Made by a program: the position numbers and the translations under genes. Under the pieces are notes generated by a model that had not been told where the DNA came from, searched no databases, and saw only the letters and a list, made by a program, of their open reading frames with translations. This document shows, piece after piece, positions 1 to 8,185 of a DNA stretch of 64,000 nucleotides. Within the stretch, counting starts at the first letter, position 1; each line of letters begins with the position of its first letter. Source of the stretch: JABDMH01 sp050298535 (GTDB lineage: Bacteria > Bacteroidota > Bacteroidia > Chitinophagales > Saprospiraceae); NCBI GenBank assembly GCA_050298535.1, contig JBNKUI010000106.1:1-64000 (forward strand), given 5' to 3'.

Positions 1-15
1 TTTCTTGCGTTTCAT
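1..15 (-). CDS. Possible 5' end of a minus-strand gene leaving the window
   Basis: Reading the reverse strand from 15 gives ATG followed by four codons encoding KRKK before the window ends. There is a good-sized non-coding stretch on its upstream side, consistent with a gene start, but five codons cannot identify a product. It could equally be a chance ATG. Confidence 0.25.
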
Positions 16-43
16 CGACTCACTGAAGACTCGTACATGATTC

Positions 44-73
44 TGTGGATTACTTGACTTGTTCTGTGGATAA
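44..73. promoter_or_regulatory. Pair of DnaA-box-like 9-mers
   Basis: Reverse-strand TTATCCACA, identical to the E. coli consensus DnaA box, lies at 65-73, and a one-mismatch copy TAATCCACA lies at 44-52. Both are preceded by the same TTC (reading the plus strand), and their starts are 21 bp apart, about two helical turns. A T-rich tract follows at about 74-116. This could be part of an origin, or a DnaA-regulated promoter for the gene starting at 15. Two boxes alone do not prove an origin. Confidence 0.4.
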
Positions 74-116
74 ACCCTTTTTGACTCCATTTGTTAACCG
101 TTTTTTACTCGTTTTT

Positions 117-163
117 CGGTCAACATATATCGGCACCTACACATGCCTAAATAAGGTTGACCG
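117..163. repeat. 8-bp inverted repeat in the upstream non-coding region
   Basis: CGGTCAAC at 117-124 and GTTGACCG at 156-163 are perfect inverted copies separated by 31 nt. There is no T-tract after the right arm, so it does not look like an intrinsic terminator for plus-strand transcription. It sits between the DnaA-box-like sites and the putative small RNA. Role unknown. Confidence 0.4.
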
Positions 164-250
164 TCCTTAAACTTGCTTTGCCATATTGTCCTAATAAAAA
201 ACACGCAACATCTCACTTTCAGCTAAAGAGAGCGAACTAATATTTGAGCG

Positions 251-345
251 GGAGGCCTCCCCGGATTCGAAGCTCGGCGAAGAAACAGGGCCCGGGGGTA
301 AGCGTGAGCATAAATAGAAGCACTCTCTGGCAACCTTTATTCAGT
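251..345 (+). ncRNA. Putative small structured RNA, possibly SRP-like
   Basis: A markedly GC-rich element lies in otherwise AT-rich non-coding DNA. CCCCGG at 259-264 can pair with CCGGGG at 292-297, closing a hairpin whose interior contains GCUCGGCGAAGAAACAGG. This resembles the apical part of the bacterial SRP RNA (a purine-rich loop followed by an A(G/A)CAG side), but is not a clean match to the usual GGAA loop. AATATTTG at 239-246 is one mismatch from the Bacteroidota -7 element TAnnTTTG and would start transcription near 251. The 3' end is a guess. The alternative is an untranslated or attenuator region. Confidence 0.3.
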
Positions 346-400
346 GTTAGTGGGTCCACCAACCAAAACTTTAGTGTAGGTTGGCCAGGTCCCTACAATC

Positions 401-1861
401 CTAAGGAACCGTACCGATAGGTCGATTCTCACTTCCTGTTCGATTGGTGAGTGCATCACCCAAGGTTGAACGTGCCTTTTCTGCATGCACCATGAGTGCT
501 TCAATGACTTCGGGATGATCAGGAGCCACATTATTTGTCTCGCTGATGTCATTTTCCAAATCATATAGCTCATTGCCCATTTCATTTTGATCGTAGTCGA
601 TGGGCATACCATCATCTGTACCGATTCGGCCATTTAGGGATCGATAAACATGTGGTAGATACATTTTCCATCTGCCGTCTCCACTTAGGATGCCATGCAG
701 TTCATTGGATTTGTAGTAAAAATAGTAGGCATCATGATGCTGTACGTATTCATTGGGATTGAGCAGGAGATCCGACATATCTGCTCCATCAATCTTGTTA
801 GCCGGAAGAGATGCACCGGTTATGTTGGCAATGGTGGGAAGAAGATCAATCGTCATCGCCGGTACTTCTATGGTCCTTCCTTCGGATATTTTGCCAGGCC
901 AGCGGATGACACAGGGCACTCTTACCCCTCCTTCCAGTGCAGTTCCCTTACCCTCTCTCAGAGGAAGGGCCTCTCCGGAGTGGGTACCATAACTCAACCA
1001 GGGCCCATTGTCACTCGTGAATACAACCAATGTGTTATCGTCCAGTTCATTTTCTTTCAGGGCGTTGAGAATCTGACCCACGGACCAGTCGATCTCCTCA
1101 ATCACATCTCCATATAGGCCTCTTTCGGATTTCCCTTTAAAATCCTCAGACGCGAACAGGGGGACATGAGGCATACTATGCGGTACATAGAGGAAAAATG
1201 GATTGTCCTTATTTCGCTCGATAAAGGATACGGCGCGCTCGGTATACCATTTTGTGATTAGAGATTGGTCATCCAGAGTGTCGATTATATTTTCGTTTTC
1301 AAGGAGTGGTAGTTCAGGGAAATTAAAGACCGAACCTTGCCAGGGATGATGTGGCCACATGTCATTGGAATAAGGTATTCCGAAGTATTCGTCAAATCCT
1401 TGTCGTGTCGGCAGGAGTTCCGGTTCAGATCCTAGATGCCACTTACCATATATCGCTGTGGAATATCCTAGTGGCTTCAGTATTTCAGCGATCGTCATTT
1501 CATCTGGGTTTAGCCCTTTTCCTACATACGGAGAGAAAGCGCCACTGATACCAATCCGGTTTGAATAGCATCCTGTCAGTAGGGAGGCTCTGGATGCTGA
1601 ACAAACGCCCTGCGATACATAGAAGTTGGTCAATTTAGCCCCCTCATTAGCCATCTGATCGATGTGGGGAGTCCTGATATCTGGTGATCCAAAACATGCC
1701 AAATCCTGATAGCCCTGATCATCGGTGAAAATGATGACAATATTAGGTGGTGTTGTTTCTGAAGATTGACTAGTGGTTGGAGTGGTGTTATCTCCACAGG
1801 CATAAGTAAGACATAGTAGTAATAAGAAAATGTATGTTCTGAAAAATGGATGCTGGATCAT
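401..1861 (-). CDS. Lipoprotein type I sulfatase (arylsulfatase family)
   Basis: A formylglycine-dependent sulfatase that hydrolyses sulfate esters, probably on a glycan, at the cell surface or in the periplasm. The start at 1861 is chosen because it gives a lipoprotein signal peptide with lipobox LTYAC (Cys 22); an ATG at 1903 would add 14 residues before it. The metal-binding start of the fold is seen as FTDDQGY (Asp 47-48). The sulfatase motif CSASR around residue 87 carries the Cys converted to formylglycine, with Ala in place of the usual Pro. GKWHLG and a late SDNGP motif are also present. The 486-residue length is normal for the family. Substrate cannot be read from sequence. No SusCD pair or other polysaccharide-utilisation genes adjoin it. 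Confidence 0.9.
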   Translation of the reverse strand: MIQHPFFRTYIFLLLLCLTYACGDNTTPTTSQSSETTPPNIVIIFTDDQGYQDLACFGSPDIRTPHIDQMANEGAKLTNFYVSQGVCSASRASLLTGCYSNRIGISGAFSPYVGKGLNPDEMTIAEILKPLGYSTAIYGKWHLGSEPELLPTRQGFDEYFGIPYSNDMWPHHPWQGSVFNFPELPLLENENIIDTLDDQSLITKWYTERAVSFIERNKDNPFFLYVPHSMPHVPLFASEDFKGKSERGLYGDVIEEIDWSVGQILNALKENELDDNTLVVFTSDNGPWLSYGTHSGEALPLREGKGTALEGGVRVPCVIRWPGKISEGRTIEVPAMTIDLLPTIANITGASLPANKIDGADMSDLLLNPNEYVQHHDAYYFYYKSNELHGILSGDGRWKMYLPHVYRSLNGRIGTDDGMPIDYDQNEMGNELYDLENDISETNNVAPDHPEVIEALMVHAEKARSTLGDALTNRTGSENRPIGTVP

Positions 1862-1956
1862 GTAAATCTGATTGTGAAAGTCCTGAAAATAGCTAAAATC
1901 CACATTTTCCCAACTCCGTCAGAGATCGTACCTTCGATACTTCAGCAAATGATAGC

Positions 1957-2727
1957 ATGTCAGTTACTAAGATTTCTGTTACGATCATTACCTACAATGA
2001 AGAAGCCCATATCAGTAGGTGTTTAGATTCTGTAAGTGATGTGGCGGATGAAATCCTGGTCGTTGATTCGCATTCATCGGATCGAACCTGCAAGATTGCA
2101 GAAAGTCATGGCGCCAGAGTGATCCGACATGCGTTTAAAGGCCATATCCAGCAAAAGAATTTTGCTGTCGAAAATGCCAAATATGATTTCATTCTTTCGT
2201 TGGATGCAGATGAAGCTATATCTGTTGATTTAATTCAGTCGATCCTCAAGGTGAAAAATCAGGGTGCACAGGATGCATATCAGTGTAACCGATTGAATAA
2301 TTTCTGTGGTCGATGGATAAAGCACGGTCTATGGTATCCCGATAAGAAAATCAGGTTGTTTGACAGGAAGTTGGGTAAATGGGGAGGCACGAATCCCCAT
2401 GATAAGGTAATCATGAAACCCGAAGCCACGATTCAGAAACTGAAGGGTGACCTTCTTCACTACACGGTAAGTTCAGTGCGTGAATATATCGGTCAGGTGA
2501 ATAAATTCAGTTCGATACAAGCATCAGAATTACTGCAGAAAAATAAACGGGTCTCATTTATTCATCTGTACATAAAACCCCTTTATAAATTTATTCTGGC
2601 TTATATTCTACGACTGGGATTTCTTGATGGCTGGAGAGGGTTTTGTATTGCGTCGGGTCAGGCCTGGGGTATTTATCTCCGTTATGTCAAGATGAAGGAC
2701 CTGAAAAGATTTGAGAAGGTTGAGTGA
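1957..2727 (+). CDS. Glycosyltransferase family 2 (WaaE/KdtX-like)
   Basis: A cytosolic or membrane-associated GT-A fold glycosyltransferase that transfers a sugar from a nucleotide donor, probably in lipopolysaccharide or other surface-glycan synthesis. The N-terminus has the GT2 signature ISVTIITYNEE, then EILVVDSHSSDRT and the metal-binding LDADE near residue 88. The overall plan and length (256 residues) resemble LPS-core glucosyltransferases of the WaaE group. A hydrophobic C-terminal third could associate with the membrane. It is divergent from the sulfatase and is followed by a hairpin terminator. The specific acceptor is not inferable. Confidence 0.87.
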   Translation: MSVTKISVTIITYNEEAHISRCLDSVSDVADEILVVDSHSSDRTCKIAESHGARVIRHAFKGHIQQKNFAVENAKYDFILSLDADEAISVDLIQSILKVKNQGAQDAYQCNRLNNFCGRWIKHGLWYPDKKIRLFDRKLGKWGGTNPHDKVIMKPEATIQKLKGDLLHYTVSSVREYIGQVNKFSSIQASELLQKNKRVSFIHLYIKPLYKFILAYILRLGFLDGWRGFCIASGQAWGIYLRYVKMKDLKRFEKVE

Positions 2728-2752
2728 GTAATTTTACTCTAATAGTCAAAAA

Positions 2753-2781
2753 AAAAAGGCCATGTAATCATGACCTTTTTA
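2753..2781. terminator. Bidirectional intrinsic terminator
   Basis: A hairpin with arms AAAAAGGCCATG (2753-2764) and CATGACCTTTTT (2769-2780) has one C-A mismatch and a 4-nt loop, with an A-tract on the left and a T-tract on the right. It lies between the convergent glycosyltransferase and DUF2911 genes, so it can serve both. Confidence 0.75.
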
Positions 2782-2811
2782 TAATTTTTTCGGTGGTATG
2801 AACCACGAATT

Positions 2812-3366
2812 CTACATTGCAGCACTTTCAACTGTAAATGGAATGTGTGTATGATCCCATTTGATCACTACCTTCGAAGTACCTCCATCTTCTTCTAAAT
2901 CGATTTTCAATTGCTCGGTGATATCTTCAGAGTTCATTACTTCTACATCTACACGTAGTACATCTTTAGATTCGTCATAATTATAGTCTCCCCATTGGTC
3001 GGCTACACTATTAAAAATCACAGTCCAGTTACCATCTTCACGAGGAATAGTGAAGAGGCTGTATTTACCTGCTGGCAAATCCTGACCTTCAATCTTCACA
3101 GCTTTGCTAACCTCAAAAGTAGTGGCTTCATTAGCTCCTGTTCTCCAGGTTTCGTCCCATGCTTCAAGATCGCCAAAGATTGTACGCCCATTGACAGAAG
3201 GAGCTCCATAGTTAATAGAAACCATTACATCTCCAACAGTTCCGGTGGTCTCCATTGGGGGACTTTTTCTTTTAGATTTGTCGTCCTGAGCATCTACGGC
3301 AGTTACCAGGAAAGCTACCATTGCTAGTAGCAATGAATACTTAAGTACATTTTTAATTGAAAACAT
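2812..3366 (-). CDS. Secreted DUF2911 protein
   Basis: A member of the DUF2911 family, common in Bacteroidota and of unknown function. A signal peptide covers about residues 1-26 (hydrophobic LLLAMVAFLVTAV, cleavage near VDA-QD). The mature protein shows the family landmarks GAPSVNGRTIFG, WRTGANEATTFE, and LPAGKYSLFTIP followed by WTVIFN. At 184 residues it is a single domain. A second member of the family, with an added helical tail, lies at 24204-25046 in this window. The gene is monocistronic, facing the glycosyltransferase gene across a shared terminator. Confidence 0.85.
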   Translation of the reverse strand: MFSIKNVLKYSLLLAMVAFLVTAVDAQDDKSKRKSPPMETTGTVGDVMVSINYGAPSVNGRTIFGDLEAWDETWRTGANEATTFEVSKAVKIEGQDLPAGKYSLFTIPREDGNWTVIFNSVADQWGDYNYDESKDVLRVDVEVMNSEDITEQLKIDLEEDGGTSKVVIKWDHTHIPFTVESAAM

Positions 3367-3571
3367 CGCTTAACGTTTTGATTAATAATTATTTATAGGA
3401 AGAAATAATCTCTTGTGTGAGGTTTCATAGGAAAATGATGAGTGCGTATGGGCTTGTCACACAGTTTAAACCCATGATTCAATCATTTCGTTTGCAACGA
3501 TGCGTTAAATTCTTCTTAATGCATCGACAAGTAGGAGTAGTAGACCCTTATCTTTCAAGTCAGTTTCCAAT

Positions 3572-4537
3572 ATGGCATCCGTAGACATGGCGCAGAAACC
3601 TGCTGATTTCAAAGTGATTTCTTACTACTTAAAGATGATGTTGCTGAGATTCTCTCGCCATATCCGAGCCTTCGGATTATCTCCTTGGGTCATATGGATT
3701 GGAATGCCCCTATGCTTTGTCTTGCTTCATCAATTCTTGTATGTGAGAGAACCTGAATTTGCTCCCTTCATATGGACTGCTATAGCACTAGTGGCGATAC
3801 TTCAACTGAATGGAAGGGATCACATTTCCTTTCTCAGACAGTTTCTTGCACCCGGTGCTTTTAAAACTATTCGACTGGCTGAATCTATATTAGTTGCTCT
3901 TCCCTTCGTAGCGCTATCGCTATTAAAAGGTCAGATCATTCTTGCTGGAGCCGTCGTTGTGGTAGGAGTGGGTGCGAGCCTGGCTCCCATCACACTTAAT
4001 CTGCAAATGACAATTCCTAGTCCCTTCAGCAAATACCCTTTTGAATTCACCACTGGATTTCGTCGATGGGTGCTTTTAATTCTGATGGCCTATATATTGG
4101 GGCTGGTTGCACTCACGGTGGATAATTTTAATCTGGCCTTATTCAGTCTTCTATCTCTTGGATTGATTGCACTGGGATTCTATAGTGGGACAGAGCCTAT
4201 ACATTATCTGTGGATACATCGATTTTCTGCCAGTGCCTTTCTCTGGTTTAAAATGCGTGTTGCGGTTCGAGACTTTTCCTTGTTGGCCATTCCTGTCATT
4301 GTCATACTCCTGTCGATGGATCTTACTCAATGGTGGCTTGTCTTGCTTACCTTGATGATCTGTCTCTTGCTTTTGCTTATGTGTCTACTAGGTAAGTATG
4401 CGTATTATCCTGCGGTAATACCCATTGTGCCTGGACTTGCCATAGGGTTTTGTGTTTTATTTCCACCTCTGGTGCTTGTTATATTACCTTTCTTTTATCG
4501 AAGAGCTCAACAAAACTGTAGTAAGATTCTTACATGA
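3572..4537 (+). CDS. ABC exporter membrane subunit
   Basis: An integral membrane protein of 321 residues with about eight hydrophobic segments between residues 45 and 310. It is taken as the permease of a two-gene ABC exporter because its stop overlaps the start of the ATPase gene by 4 nt (ATGA), implying translational coupling. There is no clear similarity to a named permease family in the residues themselves. The start at 3572 could instead be the in-frame ATG five codons later. No auxiliary membrane-fusion or outer-membrane gene is adjacent, so the substrate is unknown. Confidence 0.7.
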   Translation: MASVDMAQKPADFKVISYYLKMMLLRFSRHIRAFGLSPWVIWIGMPLCFVLLHQFLYVREPEFAPFIWTAIALVAILQLNGRDHISFLRQFLAPGAFKTIRLAESILVALPFVALSLLKGQIILAGAVVVVGVGASLAPITLNLQMTIPSPFSKYPFEFTTGFRRWVLLILMAYILGLVALTVDNFNLALFSLLSLGLIALGFYSGTEPIHYLWIHRFSASAFLWFKMRVAVRDFSLLAIPVIVILLSMDLTQWWLVLLTLMICLLLLLMCLLGKYAYYPAVIPIVPGLAIGFCVLFPPLVLVILPFFYRRAQQNCSKILT

Positions 4538-5211
4538 TCACAATATCGAACATAGAAAAACGATATGGCAATAACGAAGTGCTGAAGGGCATTTCGATGA
4601 CTATACCTGCGGGCAAAATTACAGGACTTGTGGGAGCAAACGGAGCGGGGAAAACAACCCTTTTTAATTGCATATCAGGCATGGTGTCCTTTGCAGGTGA
4701 TATTAAATATGATGGAGGTGATCTCCGGGAGCATCTTGGCTTCTTGCCGACGAATCCGGTGTATTTATCCAAGCTGACAGGTTATGAGTATTTACGCCTC
4801 ATTTGCTTAGGTGCAAAGCAGCCGGTTCCGGATTTAGACCCTTGCAATATTTTTAATCTGCCACTGCAACGATATGCTGCTGAATATTCCACCGGGATGA
4901 AGAAAAAGTTAGCGATCACTGGCATCCTTCTTCAGAAAAATGATGTCTTCATTTTCGATGAACCTTTCAACGGTGTAGATATTCAGAGTAACATATTGAT
5001 TCAGAACCTGCTTCACAAACTCAAAGATCGCGGAAAAACGATTGTCATCTCATCCCACGTTTTTTCGACGCTCACAGACACCTGTGACGTGCTCCATCAT
5101 TTAAAAGAGGGACGCATTCATCGCACAGCTCTTCCTGAGGAGTTTAAATCAATCGAGGCTGAAATGGCTAAAGGGGATCATGCCCTAAATCTCGAAGTAT
5201 TTGATCTGTAG
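4534..5211 (+). CDS. ABC transporter ATP-binding protein
   Basis: The cytosolic ATPase of the exporter encoded just upstream, in the overlapping gene pair. Walker A is GANGAGKTT near residue 36. The signature region is YSTGMKKKL, a variant of LSGGQ. Walker B with the catalytic Glu is FIFDEPF, and the H-loop is ISSHV. The 225-residue length and single nucleotide-binding domain fit small exporter ATPases of the CcmA/YxlF type. It ends 119 bp from a convergent signalling operon; no terminator is obvious there. Confidence 0.9.
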   Translation: MITISNIEKRYGNNEVLKGISMTIPAGKITGLVGANGAGKTTLFNCISGMVSFAGDIKYDGGDLREHLGFLPTNPVYLSKLTGYEYLRLICLGAKQPVPDLDPCNIFNLPLQRYAAEYSTGMKKKLAITGILLQKNDVFIFDEPFNGVDIQSNILIQNLLHKLKDRGKTIVISSHVFSTLTDTCDVLHHLKEGRIHRTALPEEFKSIEAEMAKGDHALNLEVFDL

Positions 5212-5329
5212 CTACCATTAATTGCTCGTCTGTCCTTCAGGAAGCTATAAAGGAACAACAGCAGTGATAAATGAACTTTAAGAGGAAATCATAACGCTGA
5301 GAAAGACACTCGGGAAGGAAAGGTAGTAG

Positions 5330-6091
5330 TCATACTTCTCCGGCATACCATTTTTTGAAGGCAGACACACGATCCCGACTGGTAATGAGCTCTTTATCTT
5401 GATTGGGCGTTACTTCGATTTTTAATCGACTACTTGAGTAAACGAGCACCGTTTCGATAGCGTGAAGATTAATAATGTAGCTCCTATTGATACGAAAGAA
5501 AATCGAAGGATCCAGGATCTCTTGAAGTTGCTCAAGTTTATAATCAATGATGTATTTATTCGCATCCATGGTAATAAGATACACCGTTCTCCCTTCCGCA
5601 TAAAAATGTGAAACCTGATCTGTCTCAATAGAAATAATACGTTCGCCAGTCTGTACCAAAAAACGCTCTTTGTATCGCTTGCCGGATAATTTTGTCAGGA
5701 TTTTTTTCACGTCGGTAGAAGCTGAGAAATGATTTTCAAGTTGCTTTACTTTTTGCAGGGCTCGACTTAAGTCTGTATAGGTAATGGGTTTTAAGAGGTA
5801 GTCAATACTGTTTACTTTAAACGCATCAAGTGTATATTGATCGTAGGAGGTGGTGAAAATGATGGGTTTTTCAATATCAATCTCATGAAAGATGTCGAAA
5901 CTTAATCCGTCGTATAGTTGAATGTCCATAAAGATCAGGTCAATCTGATTCTGATGCTTTTTCAACCAACCTACTGACTCAGAAACTGAGCTTACAATAG
6001 CTAAGACGTCAATAGACCCATCATACTGATTAAGATACCGTTCTAGTTTTTCCGCGGCAAGAGCCTCATCTTCAATTATAAGTACCTGCAT
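5330..6091 (-). CDS. LytTR-family response regulator
   Basis: A DNA-binding response regulator. The receiver domain covers residues 1-120, with acidic residues IIEDE, the phospho-acceptor Asp 56 in LIFMDIQL, and the conserved Lys 101 in LLKPI. A LytTR DNA-binding domain follows (about 145-250), recognisable by FLVQTGERIISIETDQVSHFYA and the IFFRINRSYIINLHAI segment. It is the last gene of a four-gene minus-strand operon; its ATG shares one base with the stop of the kinase-like gene before it. It is presumably phosphorylated by the intact kinase at 7107-8147. Its targets are unknown. Confidence 0.92.
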   Translation of the reverse strand: MQVLIIEDEALAAEKLERYLNQYDGSIDVLAIVSSVSESVGWLKKHQNQIDLIFMDIQLYDGLSFDIFHEIDIEKPIIFTTSYDQYTLDAFKVNSIDYLLKPITYTDLSRALQKVKQLENHFSASTDVKKILTKLSGKRYKERFLVQTGERIISIETDQVSHFYAEGRTVYLITMDANKYIIDYKLEQLQEILDPSIFFRINRSYIINLHAIETVLVYSSSRLKIEVTPNQDKELITSRDRVSAFKKWYAGEV

Positions 6092-7110
6092 TATTGCATG
6101 TTTATTTTGGGGATGCCTATTTCGCAGTATTTTCCAACAGAATTTACATATAAGGGAGTGTCAGAGTAGAGAGCATAACTTGTAGAGATATCGCTCAGCG
6201 CTTTTTCACTGAGGGGCATTTCTACTTTTTGTTGATCCTCAAATGTTAGAGTGAGATATTCCAGATTGTCACGGAGTTCTATCATCAGATGCTGATCTTG
6301 TGATGGAATGGTAGAACGTATAATTTTTTCCACGATGTGTAGAAGTGTTCCCGGTATTATTTTACCCGACATTCCGCGGTCTGTTTTTAATTGAACACTC
6401 CGGTAGGGTAGGGCTGAAAACAAATCTACGAACTGCTCAAGCGGTTGTATCTCTGTATGTAGATCAACGAATTCGTCGATTTTTGGTGCGAGTATATACC
6501 GATATACATGTGCCAATCGGTCAATGAGTTGATTAGCCTTATTCTGGTCAATATGCACCAGCGTGATGAGTGCATTAAAACTATCGAACAGCAAATCGGG
6601 ATTAATGCCAGATCGAAAATGCTGAAATTCTGCTTCAAGTATTTCTTTGTTTTCCTTTTCTTGTTCCAGTTTTTTCTGATGAGTCCTAATAAGATATTCA
6701 TGGCTAATGAATAGAAGAATATAAATAATCGTCACAGTGCCAAAAATGGAATTAAACATGATAAGCTCTCCAGCACTGGGAGAATATCCAAGTACATACT
6801 GATAATAACTGAAGACAGATGTCGTGACCAGGAAGAATGCAAAGAGCAGTAAAATCAAGATCTCGATTATTACGGTTTTCGCTGTTGGCACGACATTCTT
6901 TAATTTGGTTTTTCTTGATAAAAGTATACGACTTCCTTCTTGAATAATATATGCAAGAAAAATGCAAAAGAAAAGTTCCTGACTTATAAAGTTGCTTTCC
7001 AGTTGCTCGACATTATTATTTATAAGTAGAATGAGCAGATAGATGAGTACCCCGCTAAAGACAGGTGCGATGAGTCGAAAATAGGGGTTGTGAAGAAATA
7101 GCTTTTTCAT
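6091..7110 (-). CDS. Degenerate LytS-type histidine kinase (pseudokinase)
   Basis: A membrane protein of 339 residues with about four hydrophobic spans (12-31, 43-59, 80-103, 117-135), then a cytosolic part homologous to the His_kinase domain of the LytS/YehU group. The usual NPHFLFN motif reads NPDLLFD, with Asp 172 in place of the phospho-accepting His. The N-box Asn of VEN is Lys 262 (VEKIIR). No GxGLxN ATP-binding box remains. It is therefore unlikely to autophosphorylate. It overlaps the canonical kinase gene by 4 nt and the regulator gene by 1 nt, so it is co-translated with both. It may act as a regulatory partner or heterodimer subunit; this is inference. Confidence 0.8.
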   Translation of the reverse strand: MKKLFLHNPYFRLIAPVFSGVLIYLLILLINNNVEQLESNFISQELFFCIFLAYIIQEGSRILLSRKTKLKNVVPTAKTVIIEILILLLFAFFLVTTSVFSYYQYVLGYSPSAGELIMFNSIFGTVTIIYILLFISHEYLIRTHQKKLEQEKENKEILEAEFQHFRSGINPDLLFDSFNALITLVHIDQNKANQLIDRLAHVYRYILAPKIDEFVDLHTEIQPLEQFVDLFSALPYRSVQLKTDRGMSGKIIPGTLLHIVEKIIRSTIPSQDQHLMIELRDNLEYLTLTFEDQQKVEMPLSEKALSDISTSYALYSDTPLYVNSVGKYCEIGIPKINMQ

Positions 7111-8147
7111 GCTACTACCGGGATTTTCACTGTGAATGCTCCATTGTTTTCAATGAGAATGTCCTTGGCTGCAAGAATTCTATAACGATCAGCAATATTA
7201 GAAAGTCCTATGCCATTTGATGTGACAGTCTCGGGAGTGCTCGTGAGATTATTGCTGACTGATATCCATTTTCCATCTGTCGTAATTTCGACTTTTAGGT
7301 TGTTCCGATCATCCACCACGTTGTGTTTTGCGGCATTTTCCACCAGCATTTGTAAGGTGAGTGGAGGTATTTTCGTGCTCCACAATTCCTGTGGAATATC
7401 CACGTCTAAATGCAGGTGTCTGGCAAAACGAGTGGTGAGTAGAAAGTGATAGGCATCCACCACTTGCAGCTCTTCCTCGAGCGAAACCCAGGGCTTGTCA
7501 TACTTATCCAAGGTATAGCGGTATGAATTAGCAAGTCTTCTGATGAAAGTCTCCGCTTTGTCCGGGTCTTTGTACATCAGAGACGAAATCGCATTCAAAC
7601 AATTGAAAAGGAAGTGAGGACTTAACTTACTTTTCAGGGCATTTAATTGCAAATCAATCTGTCTGCGTTCCTGTGAGATGAATTGTCGTTCTTGTTCCTG
7701 ATAAAGTATTATTGAAGTGGCCGCGAAGGATAAAATGCCCTTAAAAAGTAGAATGATAAAAATGAGCAGCCCTGTCTTAATGCCCGCTGATTCCTGCATG
7801 GTTTCGAAAGGATAAAAGTAGCTCCTGTACATATAGATTAATATCAGGACCAATCCAATCGATATGATACTATCTAGAATTAAATTAGCCAGCATTCTCA
7901 GTCCGCTGGGGTCTTTCCAATGAATGATTTTCGCCGTCCATGTGTGCATGAAGTACAGCACCAGGGATATCACACTACCCGTCATGAGCACGACTATTGT
8001 GTCTCTCCAATGCGGCCAAGTAGTATAATTCAATTCATGAAAATTCAGAAAGAAGAAAACCAACAGACCCAACCCGGCACCTGCCAACATGTGAGATGTC
8101 TTATGTAGCATGATATATGATATTGGATCTGTCTTGTCTAGTTTCAC
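7107..8147 (-). CDS. LytS-type sensor histidine kinase
   Basis: A membrane sensor kinase with four predicted spans (about 20-37, 49-67, 85-106, 124-146), a short helix, and an intact His_kinase/HATPase pair. The phospho-acceptor is His 178 in LSPHFLFNCLN. The N-box is VENAAKHN (Asn 271), and the G-box is GIGLSN at 312-317. There is no obvious extracellular sensor domain, so the signal may be read in the membrane or through a partner. It is located 38 bp downstream of the repeat-protein gene and overlaps the pseudokinase gene by 4 nt; all four genes probably share one transcript. Confidence 0.92.
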   Translation of the reverse strand: MKLDKTDPISYIMLHKTSHMLAGAGLGLLVFFFLNFHELNYTTWPHWRDTIVVLMTGSVISLVLYFMHTWTAKIIHWKDPSGLRMLANLILDSIISIGLVLILIYMYRSYFYPFETMQESAGIKTGLLIFIILLFKGILSFAATSIILYQEQERQFISQERRQIDLQLNALKSKLSPHFLFNCLNAISSLMYKDPDKAETFIRRLANSYRYTLDKYDKPWVSLEEELQVVDAYHFLLTTRFARHLHLDVDIPQELWSTKIPPLTLQMLVENAAKHNVVDDRNNLKVEITTDGKWISVSNNLTSTPETVTSNGIGLSNIADRYRILAAKDILIENNGAFTVKIPVVA

Positions 8148-8185
8148 ATAATCAAAATACGGAATTCTGATCTTAGCCAGTCTGG

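Noticed and set aside
251..345. tRNA or tmRNA in the GC-rich element (TTCGAA and a CCACCA-like string nearby)
   Set aside because: No cloverleaf can be drawn; the bases flanking TTCGAAT do not pair as a T-stem, and no anticodon arm or tag frame is seen.
5212..5329. Short frame EEIITLRKTLGKE around 5281-5325, resembling the coiled coil of an IS3-type OrfA
   Set aside because: Only about 15 codons after an in-frame stop; no inverted repeats or other transposase parts nearby. Too little to call a remnant.
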